From the NCBI GenBank assembly GCA_045585955.1, contig JAZMZK010000069.1, positions 1-64,000 of the forward strand: a stretch of DNA of 64,000 bases, written 5' to 3'. This DNA comes from SIG78 sp045585955. Lineage in GTDB: Bacteria; Verrucomicrobiota; Lentisphaeria; Victivallales; Victivallaceae. Of this stretch, positions 26,307 through 38,911 are shown piece by piece. Position 1 is the stretch's first letter. Every line of letters starts with the position of its first letter. A model generated the notes under the pieces. That model did not search any database. It worked only from the letters and a program-made list of their open reading frames with translations, and had not been told where the DNA came from. A program made the translations under genes and the position numbers.

Positions 26307-26879
26307 ATGGAAGAAACAGTTGAGTTGCAGGGTAAATGGTATACTTTGCAAGTGCTTTCCAATCAGGAAAACAAGGTTCGTGATACGATCAAGCGGCAGA
26401 TGGAACTTACGGATGCAGTACCGGTATATGATGTGTGCATCCCCACCGGCAAGGTGCTGGAAATCAAGGACGGCACCCGGAAGACGGTTGACCGCAAGAT
26501 GTATCCCGGGTATGTATTTGTCCGGATGGATCTTTACCGTGAAGATGGTGTGATTGATGAAAATGCCTGGTATTTTATCAAAAATATACAGGGCGTGATA
26601 TCTTTTATGGGCGGCGAACATCCGCTGCCGTTGGCTGAATACGAACTGTTGAGTTTTCCGCCTCCGATGGGGCCGGAAGTCGATGCAGTTGCAGTGCCCG
26701 CTGCAATTTGGTCGGTTGGCGACCGTGTAGTGGTTATCGAAGGCGTATTTCAGGGTTCGGAGGGTACAGTTACCGCAGTTGATGATGAACGGCTGCGTTT
26801 GACGATCGAAGCAATGGTCTTTGATCGTATGACCCCGATTGAATTGGAGTTTCGGCAGGTCGAAGCAGCTGAACAGTAA
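26307..26879 (+). CDS. nusG: Transcription termination/antitermination factor NusG
   Basis: A 190-residue NusG. The NGN domain (KWYTLQVLSNQENKVRDTI, MYPGYVFVRMDL) is followed by a KOW domain near residues 135-185 (VGDRVVVIEGVFQGSEGTV). It links RNA polymerase to Rho or the ribosome. Order secE-nusG-rplK is standard. Confidence 0.95.
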   Translation: MEETVELQGKWYTLQVLSNQENKVRDTIKRQMELTDAVPVYDVCIPTGKVLEIKDGTRKTVDRKMYPGYVFVRMDLYREDGVIDENAWYFIKNIQGVISFMGGEHPLPLAEYELLSFPPPMGPEVDAVAVPAAIWSVGDRVVVIEGVFQGSEGTVTAVDDERLRLTIEAMVFDRMTPIELEFRQVEAAEQ

Positions 26880-26935
26880 GCCGGTGACGGTTTGAGTTCA
26901 GAGCTTCGGGACTTTTGTTAAAAATTACAGTAAAT

Positions 26936-26974
26936 CCGGTGCGGGAGGATCCCTGCCGATTCGCACCACACCGG
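26936..26974 (+). promoter_or_regulatory. Candidate L1-binding leader before rplK
   Basis: In the gap between nusG and rplK, CCGGTG (26936-26941) pairs with CACCGG (26969-26974). Alternatively GGTGCG (26938-26943) pairs with CGCACC (26962-26967), enclosing GGGAGGATCCC. rplK-rplA operons are often autoregulated by L1 through a leader of this size just before the rplK ribosome-binding site. The assignment is by position and structure only. Confidence 0.4.
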
Positions 26975-26993
26975 GTGGAAAACAGGAGTTACT

Positions 26994-27425
26994 ATGGCAA
27001 AGAAGGTTACGGGATTGATTCGTTTGCAGATCCCGGCCGGAGCGGCCAACCCTGCGCCCCCTATCGGGCCTGCGCTGGGTCAGGCAGGTTGTAACATCAT
27101 GGAATTCTGTAAGCAGTTCAATGCTGCTACACAGCAGATGGAAAAGGGCCTTGTTGTCCCCGTGGTGATTACAGTCTATCAGGATCGCTCCTTCACGTTT
27201 ATCTGCAAGTCGCCCCCGGCTGCTGTCCTTATCAAGAAGGCAGCTGGTCTTGCAAGTGCCGCCAAGGCACCCGGACGTGAAACCGCCGGCAAGATCACGA
27301 TCGAACAAATCAAAGAGATCGTGAAGATCAAGAAGGATGACATCAACGCTCGTGATGAAGAGGCCGCTATCCGGGTTATCGCCGGTACGGCTCGCAGCAT
27401 GGGAATCGAGGTGGCTGATGCGTAG
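26994..27425 (+). CDS. rplK: 50S ribosomal protein L11
   Basis: A 143-residue L11 of normal length, part of the GTPase-associated centre of the large subunit. KVTGLIRLQIPAGAANPAPPIGPALGQAG is the conserved start with the flexible proline region, and the C-terminal RNA-binding domain ends with GTARSMGIEV. It overlaps rplA by 8 bp. Confidence 0.97.
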   Translation: MAKKVTGLIRLQIPAGAANPAPPIGPALGQAGCNIMEFCKQFNAATQQMEKGLVVPVVITVYQDRSFTFICKSPPAAVLIKKAAGLASAAKAPGRETAGKITIEQIKEIVKIKKDDINARDEEAAIRVIAGTARSMGIEVADA

Positions 27426-28113
27426 AAGCAAGTTGTATAAATCTCAGGTCAGCTCCTTTGAGTCTTCTGCTCGTTACACGATCAAAGATGCATTGAATGC
27501 ACTCAAAGCGATGCCGGCTGTCAAGTTTGACCAGACCGTGGAAGCAGCTTTCCGTCTGGGCATTGACCCCCGCAAGAGCGATCAGAACGTCCGTGGTGCA
27601 GTTGCGCTGCCCAGCGGTACCGGTAAGAGCGTTCGCGTAGCGGTGGTTTGCGACGGCCCGCAGGCTGAAGCGGCAACTGCCGCCGGTGCCGACTATGTCG
27701 GTTATGAAGACCTCGTCGAAAAGATCAAGAATGATTGGCAGGAATTTGATATTCTTATTGCCACTCCGAATGCCATGAAGCTGGTTCGTCCTTTGGGTCG
27801 TCAGCTTGGTCCCCGCGGTTTGATGCCTAACCCCAAGACCGGTACGGTTACAGAAGATGTTGCCAATGCGGTCAAGGAAGCCAAGGCCGGTCGTGTGGAA
27901 TTCCGCGCCGACAAAGGCGGTTGCGTGCATGTGCCTTTCGGTAAGTTGTCGTTCACTGCTGAAGCTTTGGAAGCCAACTTGCGTGTTATCATTGATGCAT
28001 TGGTGAAGGCCCGTCCTTCCAGCACCAAGGGTGCCTATATGCTCGGTTGCACAGTTTCGGCGACGATGACCCCCGGCGTTAAACTTGCTACCAAAGAACT
28101 GTCGGGAGAATAA
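27418..28113 (+). CDS. rplA: 50S ribosomal protein L1
   Basis: A 231-residue L1. The ATG at 27418 lies inside the end of rplK (8-bp overlap) and gives the normal N-terminus MRRSKLYK. The frame is open further upstream, but that part is rplK read out of frame. The hallmark LGPRGLMPNPKTGTV is present. L1 builds the mobile stalk of the 50S subunit and often represses its own operon. Confidence 0.95.
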   Translation: MRRSKLYKSQVSSFESSARYTIKDALNALKAMPAVKFDQTVEAAFRLGIDPRKSDQNVRGAVALPSGTGKSVRVAVVCDGPQAEAATAAGADYVGYEDLVEKIKNDWQEFDILIATPNAMKLVRPLGRQLGPRGLMPNPKTGTVTEDVANAVKEAKAGRVEFRADKGGCVHVPFGKLSFTAEALEANLRVIIDALVKARPSSTKGAYMLGCTVSATMTPGVKLATKELSGE

Positions 28114-28116
28114 GTC

Positions 28117-28635
28117 ATGAGAAGTGAAAAAACTTACATGGTCAATCAGATCGCAGCTGGTCTGAATGATTCTGATTATGTTTACTTTATCTCCTTTCAG
28201 GGGCTGAAGGTTAAGGATTTTTCCGGACTTCGCGACCAACTCGTCAATGTAAATGCCAACTGCCATGTTTACAAAAACAAGCTGATCCGCAAAGCTGTTG
28301 AGCTCAACAATATTGAAGCTCTCAAAGATTTTGCTTTTGCCGGTGATGTGGCAATGGTGTACGGTCAGGGTGATCCCGGTGCCGTGGCGAAAGTGCTCGT
28401 TGAGTTCGGCAAGAATAACGAACTGGTCCAGGCCAAGGGTGGTTTGTTTGAAAGTGCTGCTCTTACTCCGGCGGAAATTGCCGACATTGCAGCTCTGCCG
28501 AGCAAAGACATTCTTCAGGCTCAGTTGCTGGGTGTACTCCAGGCGCCGGCGCGCAATCTGGTCAGCATCCTCAACAACAAGGCTGCTTCGATTCTCAATG
28601 TGCTCAATGCATACAAAGACAAACTCGAGAAGTAA
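28117..28635 (+). CDS. rplJ: 50S ribosomal protein L10
   Basis: A 172-residue L10, base of the L7/L12 stalk. The conserved YVYFISFQGLKVKDFSGLR and YKNKLIRKAV are present, and the C-terminal helix (about 135-172) binds L7/L12 dimers. It follows rplA by 3 nt, so there is no room for a separate L10 leader as in E. coli. Confidence 0.95.
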   Translation: MRSEKTYMVNQIAAGLNDSDYVYFISFQGLKVKDFSGLRDQLVNVNANCHVYKNKLIRKAVELNNIEALKDFAFAGDVAMVYGQGDPGAVAKVLVEFGKNNELVQAKGGLFESAALTPAEIADIAALPSKDILQAQLLGVLQAPARNLVSILNNKAASILNVLNAYKDKLEK

Positions 28636-28669
28636 AAGACAACAAAGTCATTAATGGAGGAATATTATC

Positions 28670-29053
28670 ATGGCTGAAGTCAACATGGAATCTTTTATCG
28701 ATTACGTCGAGAACATGACTGTTCTGGAACTTTCCAAGCTGGTCAAGGCTTTGGAAGAACGCCTCGGTGTCAGCGCTGCTGCTCCGGTTGCTGTTGCCGC
28801 TGTTGCCGGTGCTGCTGCCCCCGCTGCTGCTGCTGAAGAAAAGACCGAATTCGATGTCATCCTCGCCAGCTTTGGCGACAACAAAGTTGCCGTCATCAAG
28901 GAAGTCCGCGCTATCACCGGTTTGGGCTTGAAGGAAGCCAAAGACCTGGTCGAAGCCGCTCCGAAGGCTCTCAAGGAAGGCGCCACCAAGGAAGATGCCG
29001 ACAAGATCAAGGCCCAGCTCGAAGCTGCTGGTGCCAAAGTCGAAATCAAGTAA
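28670..29053 (+). CDS. rplL: 50S ribosomal protein L7/L12
   Basis: A 127-residue L7/L12. The N-terminal dimerisation helices are joined by an Ala/Pro/Val-rich hinge (about 38-58) to the C-terminal domain with the conserved DNKVAVIKEVRAITGLGLKEAKDLVE. A strong GGAGG lies upstream, fitting the higher copy number of this protein. Confidence 0.97.
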   Translation: MAEVNMESFIDYVENMTVLELSKLVKALEERLGVSAAAPVAVAAVAGAAAPAAAAEEKTEFDVILASFGDNKVAVIKEVRAITGLGLKEAKDLVEAAPKALKEGATKEDADKIKAQLEAAGAKVEIK

Positions 29054-29081
29054 TTTTCCGACTGTCGTATCAGAAAAAAAT

Positions 29082-29128
29082 AACGGTGGAGGGGTTGTAA
29101 AACCCCTCAACCGTTGTTTTGCGTTTTC
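29082..29128 (+). terminator. rplL-rpoB attenuator hairpin
   Basis: AACGGTGGAGGGGTT (29082-29096) pairs with AACCCCTCAACCGTT (29101-29115) with one mismatch and a GTAA loop, followed by GTTTTGCGTTTT. A partial terminator here would lower rpoBC relative to the ribosomal genes, as known in E. coli. That role is inferred from position. Confidence 0.7.
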
Positions 29129-29407
29129 AGGTTTGATTGTTTTTATGTGCCGTAAAAGACAGTTGCCGGTATATCGGACCGGCAGGATTTCTGGCATGAA
29201 ATCTGCATAAAACCGAATCTTCTTGACCGAATCTTTCCGATTCCATTTGTATTACATGCCGCGTGATTGCGTAATACAGAGCGGGATCTAACTCACTTGG
29301 CAAGAAACTTTCCGTACAGGAATGTTGTTCCGCAGCAAAGATTGTTGTTGCGGTTGAATGGAATGCAAGCAAAAGATAAAATTTTACTTACACCAAGGAT
29401 GAGTAGC
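29129..29407 (+). promoter_or_regulatory. rpoB leader with possible internal promoter
   Basis: This 279-nt stretch between the attenuator and rpoB holds no gene. TTGACC at 29223-29228 is a possible -35, with TTGTAT 18 bp later as a weak -10. Short hairpins such as TGCCGGT/ACCGGCA near 29163 are also visible. Whether rpoB has its own promoter is open. Confidence 0.35.
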
Positions 29408-33232
<3,825 letters not shown>

Positions 33233-33249
33233 TCAGGAGGATTTCTACT

Positions 33250-36200
33250 GTGAGTGATAAAAATTTCGCTAGTCGTGACGTTGCGGGGAAATCAGCAAGC
33301 AACGCATTCAATGCGGTTTCCATAAATGTTGCTTCGCCGGATGTGATCCGTTCCTGGAGTTTCGGCGAAGTAAAAAATCCGGAAACTATCAACTATCGTA
33401 CTCTCAAACCGGAGCGTGGCGGTCTGTTTTGCGAACGCATTTTCGGGCCTACCCGTGACTGGGAATGCAGCTGCGGGTTGCATAAACGCGTCAAGCTCAA
33501 GGGTGTAGTCTGCGACCATTGCGGCGTGGAAGTTACCATGAGCAGCGTGCGTCGTGAACGCATGGGGCATATTGAACTGGCAGTGCCGGTATCCCACATT
33601 TGGTTTTTCAAGTGTATGCCCAGCCGTATCGGTTTGGCTTTGGATATGACCGCCAAGAATTTGGAAAAGGTCATCTACTATGAGTCATGGGTAGTTACCG
33701 ATCCCGGAGATACTCCGTTGAAACTCGGTCAGGTGCTGGAAGAACTCAAATACCGTGAAGCCCGTGAAGACTATGGTGATGCTTTTATGGCGGATATGGG
33801 TGCACCGGCAATCAAAACTTTGCTGGAAAAACTTGATATGCCTGCCAAGCTTGCCGAGTTGGAAACAGAACTGACAAGTACCCATAACAAGGCAATCCGC
33901 AAGAAGCTTTCCAAGCGTTTGCGCTTGCTGGAAGGCTTTATCAACAGCAATTCGCGTCCTGAATGGATGATTATGACGGTGCTGCCGGTGATCCCGCCGG
34001 ATCTGCGTCCTCTGGTTCCGCTGGAAGGCGGCCGCTTTGCCACATCGGACTTGAACGACCTTTACCGTCGTGTGATCAACCGTAACAACCGGTTGAAAAA
34101 TCTGTTGAGTCAGCGCACCCCTGATGTGATCATCCGCAACGAAAAGCGTATGTTGCAGGAAGCGGTCGACGCATTGCTGGATAACGGTCGTCACGGTCGT
34201 GCTGTGACTGGTGCTGGCAATCGTGCGCTCAAGAGCTTGAGCGATATGCTTAAAGGTAAACAGGGGCGTTTCCGCCAGAACTTGCTGGGTAAGCGTGTAG
34301 ACTATTCCGGCCGTTCGGTGATCGTGGTCGGTCCTGAATTGAAGATCAATCAGTGCGGTCTGCCGAAAAAGATGGCGATGACTCTGTTTGAACCTTTCAT
34401 TATCCGTCATTTGAAAGACCGCAATCTGGCTCACACTGTGCGCGGCGCCAAGAAGATGATCGAACGCGGCGAACCGGAGGTTTGGGATATTCTCGAAGAA
34501 GTGACCCAGGGGCATCCGGTAATGCTGAACCGTGCGCCTACGCTGCACCGTTTGAGTATTCAGGCATTTGACCCGGTGCTGATCGAAGGTTCGGCGTTGC
34601 GTATCCATCCGCTGGTCTGTACAGCTTACAACGCCGACTTTGACGGTGACCAGATGGCTGTGCATGTGCCGCTGTCCAACGAAGCGCAGATGGAAACCAA
34701 GCTTTTGATGCTTGCATCGAATAATATCTTTTCGCCGGCAAACGGTAAACCTATCACTACGCCGACACAGGATATTACGCTGGGTTCGTATTATCTGACC
34801 TGCAATCCGCGCAATCCGGATCGCGCCAAGCTCTACAAAGATTACTTTGAAGTGCTGTACGCCATGGATGCCGGTTTCCTGTCGATCCATGATGCGGTGC
34901 GTATCCCCAACCCCGACTTGGGCAAGGATACTGTTTACGGCGATAAGGAAAGCAAGTACATTCTGACCACTCCCGGCCGTTGTATTTTCAACGAAATCTG
35001 GGACAAGCGTCTTGGCTTCTACAATCAGCTTGCCAAGAAAAAGGATTTGGGTAAACTTATCAGTGTATCCTACAAGCTCTGCGGTCACGATGCCACGATC
35101 AAGCTTTTGGACGATTTGAAAGCGTTGGGTTACCGTCATGCGACCCGTGCCGGTCTTTCTATTTCCATTACCGACTTGCATGTGCCGGATAAGAAGGAAA
35201 GTCTTATATCCGAAGCCCGCGAGCAGATCGGCAAGGTCGTAGATCAGTACAACAGCGGGGTTTTGACCGATGGTGAACGCCATAACAAAGTTATTGATAT
35301 CTGGACTCAGACCAGTAACTCGGTGGCAAGTGCATTGTTTGCCCGGTTGGAAGAAGAATCCCGCCGCGGAGAGATCAACCCGGTGTACGCCATGCTTGAC
35401 TCCGGGGCGCGAGGCAGTAAAGATCAGATCCGTCAGCTGGCAGGTATGCGTGGTTTGATGGCTAAACCTTCCGGCGATATTATTGTACGGCCGATCATCT
35501 CCAACTTCCGTGAAGGTCTGTCGGTGCTGGAATACTTTATTTCCACCCACGGTGCCCGTAAAGGTTTGGCTGATACAGCGTTGAAGACCGCTGACTCCGG
35601 TTACATGACCCGTAAGCTTGTGGATGTGGCGCAGGATGTTATCTGCCGTCAGGAAGACTGCGGTACCGTGAAGGGTATCTGGATGTCTGCGATCGTGGAA
35701 GGCGACGAAGTTATTCTGCCGTTGCGCGACCGTATTGTCGGCCGTTTTGCGGCAATGGATCTTAAAGACCCTGCCTACAACGATGGCAGAGTGATCGTCA
35801 AAGCCGGCGAAGAAATTACCTCGGCTATAATGGATGTGATCGAAAAGCGTGGTATCCAGCGTGTTTTAATCCGTTCCAACCTCACTTGCGAAACTCCTTA
35901 CGGTGTTTGTGTCAAGTGCTATGGGCGCAACCTTGCCAGCGACCGTGTTGCCAAGGTGGGTGATGCGTTGGGTATCATTGCCGCCCAGTCCATCGGTGAA
36001 CCCGGTACCCAGCTGACAATGCGTACCTTCCACATCGGGGGTACAGCTTCCAGTGCTTACAAAGAACCGGTCATCAAAGCCCGTAATGCCGGTACCTTGC
36101 ATCTGGTGAATGTGCGTACAGTCAAGAACCAGAATGGCGAAACAGTGGTTGTCAGCAAGAACGGTTATGTGATCGTTTACGATGCCGAAGTTGCCAAGAA

Positions 36201-37677
36201 AGCCGAAGAACAGGCCAGATCCCGTGCCAAGGCGGAAGCCGAAGCGATCGGTTCCTATTATAATAAGGATTACGATTACGCAAGCGATGCTTTGCGTGAA
36301 GCCGAGCTTGACCGTTATGATGTTGAAGCCGGTGCAGTGATAACCAAGGGCGAAGGTCAGACCGTCAAAGCCGAAGAACAGTTCGTGCATTGGGATCCTT
36401 ACCACGCACCGATCATTGTGGAAAAAGGCGGTCGGGTTGAATTCAGTGCTCTGATCGAAGGTATGACTTTGAACCGGCAGCGCCGTGGCGGTACAGAAGA
36501 GTTTACGGTTATGGAACACCGTGACGACTTGAGTCCGCAGATCGTGGTCAAAGACGAAAACGACGAAGTTCTTGCCAGCTATCCGTTGCCGGCAGGTGCA
36601 TTTGTGATGGTGCGTGATGGTGAATATGTGGAATCCGGTGTAACGGTTGCCCGAGTTCCCCGTCAGTCGGCAAAGAACAAAGACATTACCGGGGGGCTTC
36701 CGCGTATTGCCGAGTTGTTTGAAGCCCGTCAGCCGCGTGAAGTTGCGGAAATTGCCCGTATCGACGGTAAGGTTGAGATCGTAAATGCCAAGAATTCCAG
36801 AGGTCGTCGTACGATCCGTATTGAGGACAGCGAAACCAAGAGCATTGAAGAACACGGCAATATTCCTTCCAACAAACATCTGTTGGTAAGCAATGGCGAC
36901 TTTGTTCACAAGGGCGATAAACTGACTGAAGGTTCGGTTGTACCGCATGCGCTGTTGGAAATCTGCGGACCTCACGAACTTCAGCGGTTCCTGGTCAACG
37001 AAATCCAGCTGGTGTACCGTGCGCAGGGTGTGGAAATCAACGATAAGCACATTGAAATCATCATTCGCCAGATGATGCAGAAAGTCCGCATCACTGAACC
37101 CGGCGATACAGAATATCTGGTTGGCGAAACAGTTGACCGGGTCAGCTTCGATGCCGAAAACCGCAGAGTTGTCGGCCGCAAGTTTGAGGATCGCAACGGT
37201 CGTCCGGCTGAAGGCGAACCGATTCTGTTGGGTATTACCAAGGCATCACTTGAAACTGACAGCTTCATTTCGGCAGCCAGCTTCCAGGATACCACCCGTA
37301 TTCTGACCGAAGCTGCCACGCTGGGTAAGAGCGATGAACTCAAGGGCTTCAAGGAAAATGTGATCACCGGTCATTTGATTCCTGCCGGTACGGGTACTGA
37401 ACAGTTGCAGTATCTGAAGTTGAAATACTACGGCGAAGAAATTCCGCGCGAACAACCTGAACAGCCGGAAGAAGATGAACAGAGCAAGGTCATCGAAGAG
37501 CAGATTTTCGGAGATGATGATGATATGTTCAACGCAGACGAACCGCTTTTCGGCGAAGGCTCGATCCTCGATGCTGATGCTGATCTGGATGGGGAGTTTG
37601 CCGACGATCAGGACTTCGATGATATGGATCTTGAGGATGTCATCGATGGTGATTACAGCGACGATGAAGATGCATAA
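33250..37677 (+). CDS. rpoC: DNA-directed RNA polymerase subunit beta'
   Basis: A 1475-residue beta' starting at a GTG with CAGGAGG upstream. It has the N-terminal zinc ribbon (CSCGLHKRVKLKGVVCDHCG), the catalytic NADFDGDQMAVHVPL with the three Mg-binding Asp, and the second zinc site (CETPYGVCVKCYGRNL). The last 70 residues form an unusually acidic tail rich in Asp and Glu, longer than in E. coli. Confidence 0.97.
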   Translation: MSDKNFASRDVAGKSASNAFNAVSINVASPDVIRSWSFGEVKNPETINYRTLKPERGGLFCERIFGPTRDWECSCGLHKRVKLKGVVCDHCGVEVTMSSVRRERMGHIELAVPVSHIWFFKCMPSRIGLALDMTAKNLEKVIYYESWVVTDPGDTPLKLGQVLEELKYREAREDYGDAFMADMGAPAIKTLLEKLDMPAKLAELETELTSTHNKAIRKKLSKRLRLLEGFINSNSRPEWMIMTVLPVIPPDLRPLVPLEGGRFATSDLNDLYRRVINRNNRLKNLLSQRTPDVIIRNEKRMLQEAVDALLDNGRHGRAVTGAGNRALKSLSDMLKGKQGRFRQNLLGKRVDYSGRSVIVVGPELKINQCGLPKKMAMTLFEPFIIRHLKDRNLAHTVRGAKKMIERGEPEVWDILEEVTQGHPVMLNRAPTLHRLSIQAFDPVLIEGSALRIHPLVCTAYNADFDGDQMAVHVPLSNEAQMETKLLMLASNNIFSPANGKPITTPTQDITLGSYYLTCNPRNPDRAKLYKDYFEVLYAMDAGFLSIHDAVRIPNPDLGKDTVYGDKESKYILTTPGRCIFNEIWDKRLGFYNQLAKKKDLGKLISVSYKLCGHDATIKLLDDLKALGYRHATRAGLSISITDLHVPDKKESLISEAREQIGKVVDQYNSGVLTDGERHNKVIDIWTQTSNSVASALFARLEEESRRGEINPVYAMLDSGARGSKDQIRQLAGMRGLMAKPSGDIIVRPIISNFREGLSVLEYFISTHGARKGLADTALKTADSGYMTRKLVDVAQDVICRQEDCGTVKGIWMSAIVEGDEVILPLRDRIVGRFAAMDLKDPAYNDGRVIVKAGEEITSAIMDVIEKRGIQRVLIRSNLTCETPYGVCVKCYGRNLASDRVAKVGDALGIIAAQSIGEPGTQLTMRTFHIGGTASSAYKEPVIKARNAGTLHLVNVRTVKNQNGETVVVSKNGYVIVYDAEVAKKAEEQARSRAKAEAEAIGSYYNKDYDYASDALREAELDRYDVEAGAVITKGEGQTVKAEEQFVHWDPYHAPIIVEKGGRVEFSALIEGMTLNRQRRGGTEEFTVMEHRDDLSPQIVVKDENDEVLASYPLPAGAFVMVRDGEYVESGVTVARVPRQSAKNKDITGGLPRIAELFEARQPREVAEIARIDGKVEIVNAKNSRGRRTIRIEDSETKSIEEHGNIPSNKHLLVSNGDFVHKGDKLTEGSVVPHALLEICGPHELQRFLVNEIQLVYRAQGVEINDKHIEIIIRQMMQKVRITEPGDTEYLVGETVDRVSFDAENRRVVGRKFEDRNGRPAEGEPILLGITKASLETDSFISAASFQDTTRILTEAATLGKSDELKGFKENVITGHLIPAGTGTEQLQYLKLKYYGEEIPREQPEQPEEDEQSKVIEEQIFGDDDDMFNADEPLFGEGSILDADADLDGEFADDQDFDDMDLEDVIDGDYSDDEDA

Positions 37678-37705
37678 GTCATTGTGTAAGTGATTGCTTG
37701 AGATT

Positions 37706-37768
37706 GCTCTCAAAACGGGTGAAAATAATGAAAAAAGCCCGTTTTGGGAGCAAAATTGCGTTTTTTTT
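37706..37768 (+). terminator. Terminator after rpoC
   Basis: A 14-bp stem (37706-37719 with 37738-37751, one T-G) with an 18-nt loop is followed by a short spacer and eight T (37761-37768). It separates the rpoBC unit from rpsL-rpsG-fusA, which then needs its own promoter in the A/T-rich 37770-37890. Confidence 0.65.
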
Positions 37769-37907
37769 CGGGATTTATGAGTTTTAAATTTGTAAATTCT
37801 GAAAAAAAATGTATTTTATATGGCTATTATTTTTAGAAAAGTATATTCAAATTAATTTTTTGCGTGTTAAATAAGCAGAAAGAAAAAGAAAGGTTGGAGC
37901 TGGAAAG

Positions 37908-38312
37908 ATGCCCACGATCAATCAGTTGGTGAGATTCGGACGGACCTCCAAGGTCAAGAAGAGCAAGTCCCGCGCTTTGAGCGCCTGCCCGCAACGCCGG
38001 GGAGTCTGTTTGCAGGTGACCACTCGTACGCCTAAAAAGCCGAACTCGGCTTTGCGTAAAATCGCACGTGTGCGTTTGACGAATGGTCAGGAAGTGACCG
38101 CCTACATCGGCGGTGAAGGTCATAACCTCCAGGAACACAGCGTGGTGCTGGTTCAGGGCGGTCGTGTACGCGACCTTCCGGGGGTGCGTTACCACATTGT
38201 CCGTGGTTCGCTGGATAGTCTTGGTGTGGAAAACCGTCGTCAGGCGCGTTCCCGTTATGGTGCCAAGCGTCCGAAGCCGGGCCAGGAAGCTGCCAAAGGC
38301 AAGAAGAAGTAA
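37908..38312 (+). CDS. rpsL: 30S ribosomal protein S12
   Basis: A 134-residue S12 at the decoding centre. TPKKPNSAL (Lys43) is standard. In GGRVRDLPGVRYH residue 88 is Arg (CGC at 38169-38171), where most bacteria have Lys. Lys88 to Arg is a known streptomycin-resistance substitution in E. coli and mycobacteria. The C-terminus is slightly extended with KGKKK. First gene of the str cluster. Confidence 0.97.
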   Translation: MPTINQLVRFGRTSKVKKSKSRALSACPQRRGVCLQVTTRTPKKPNSALRKIARVRLTNGQEVTAYIGGEGHNLQEHSVVLVQGGRVRDLPGVRYHIVRGSLDSLGVENRRQARSRYGAKRPKPGQEAAKGKKK

Positions 38313-38410
38313 TTGCGGATGATTTTTTTGCCGGTTGGCGAGGAGCCTGCCGGGGTTGTTTGAAAATCTGAAATGAATGCAATATCAAGTTCAACAGGAA
38401 TGATAGGCAA

Positions 38411-38881
38411 ATGAGAAGACGTACAGCTACGAAGCGGGTGCAGACCCCCGATGTCAAGTACAAGAGCGTATTGGTCGGTCGTTTGATCAATACAATCATG
38501 ACCCGTGGTAAGAAATCCACAGCACAGAGCATTGTTTATGGTGCATTGGATCTTATCAAAACCAAGAAACCCGAAATGGATGCCCTGGAAGTATTCTTGC
38601 AGGCTCTGGAAAATGTGAAACCGAAACTGGAAGTCAAGAGCCGCCGCGTTGGTGGTGCGACCTATCAGGTTCCGGTTGAAGTCAGCCAGGAACGTCAGGT
38701 GGCGTTGGCGATGCGCTGGATCACCAGCTACAGCCGCGGCCGTAAAGGCAAATCCATGACCGAATCTCTGGCATCCGAACTTCTGGATGCTTTTGATAAC
38801 ACCGGCGCGTCGATCAAGAAGAAAGACGACACCTACAAGATGGCGATGGCCAACAAGGCTTTCGCACATTACCGTTGGTAA
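38411..38881 (+). CDS. rpsG: 30S ribosomal protein S7
   Basis: A 156-residue S7, which nucleates the 30S head. The normal start MRRRTATKR, the loop with GGATYQVPVEV and the C-terminal MAMANKAFAHYRW are present. It follows rpsL after 98 nt and precedes fusA after 30 nt. Confidence 0.97.
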   Translation: MRRRTATKRVQTPDVKYKSVLVGRLINTIMTRGKKSTAQSIVYGALDLIKTKKPEMDALEVFLQALENVKPKLEVKSRRVGGATYQVPVEVSQERQVALAMRWITSYSRGRKGKSMTESLASELLDAFDNTGASIKKKDDTYKMAMANKAFAHYRW

Positions 38882-38911
38882 TTTGTAAAACGCTGCTTCA
38901 AAGGAACTACG

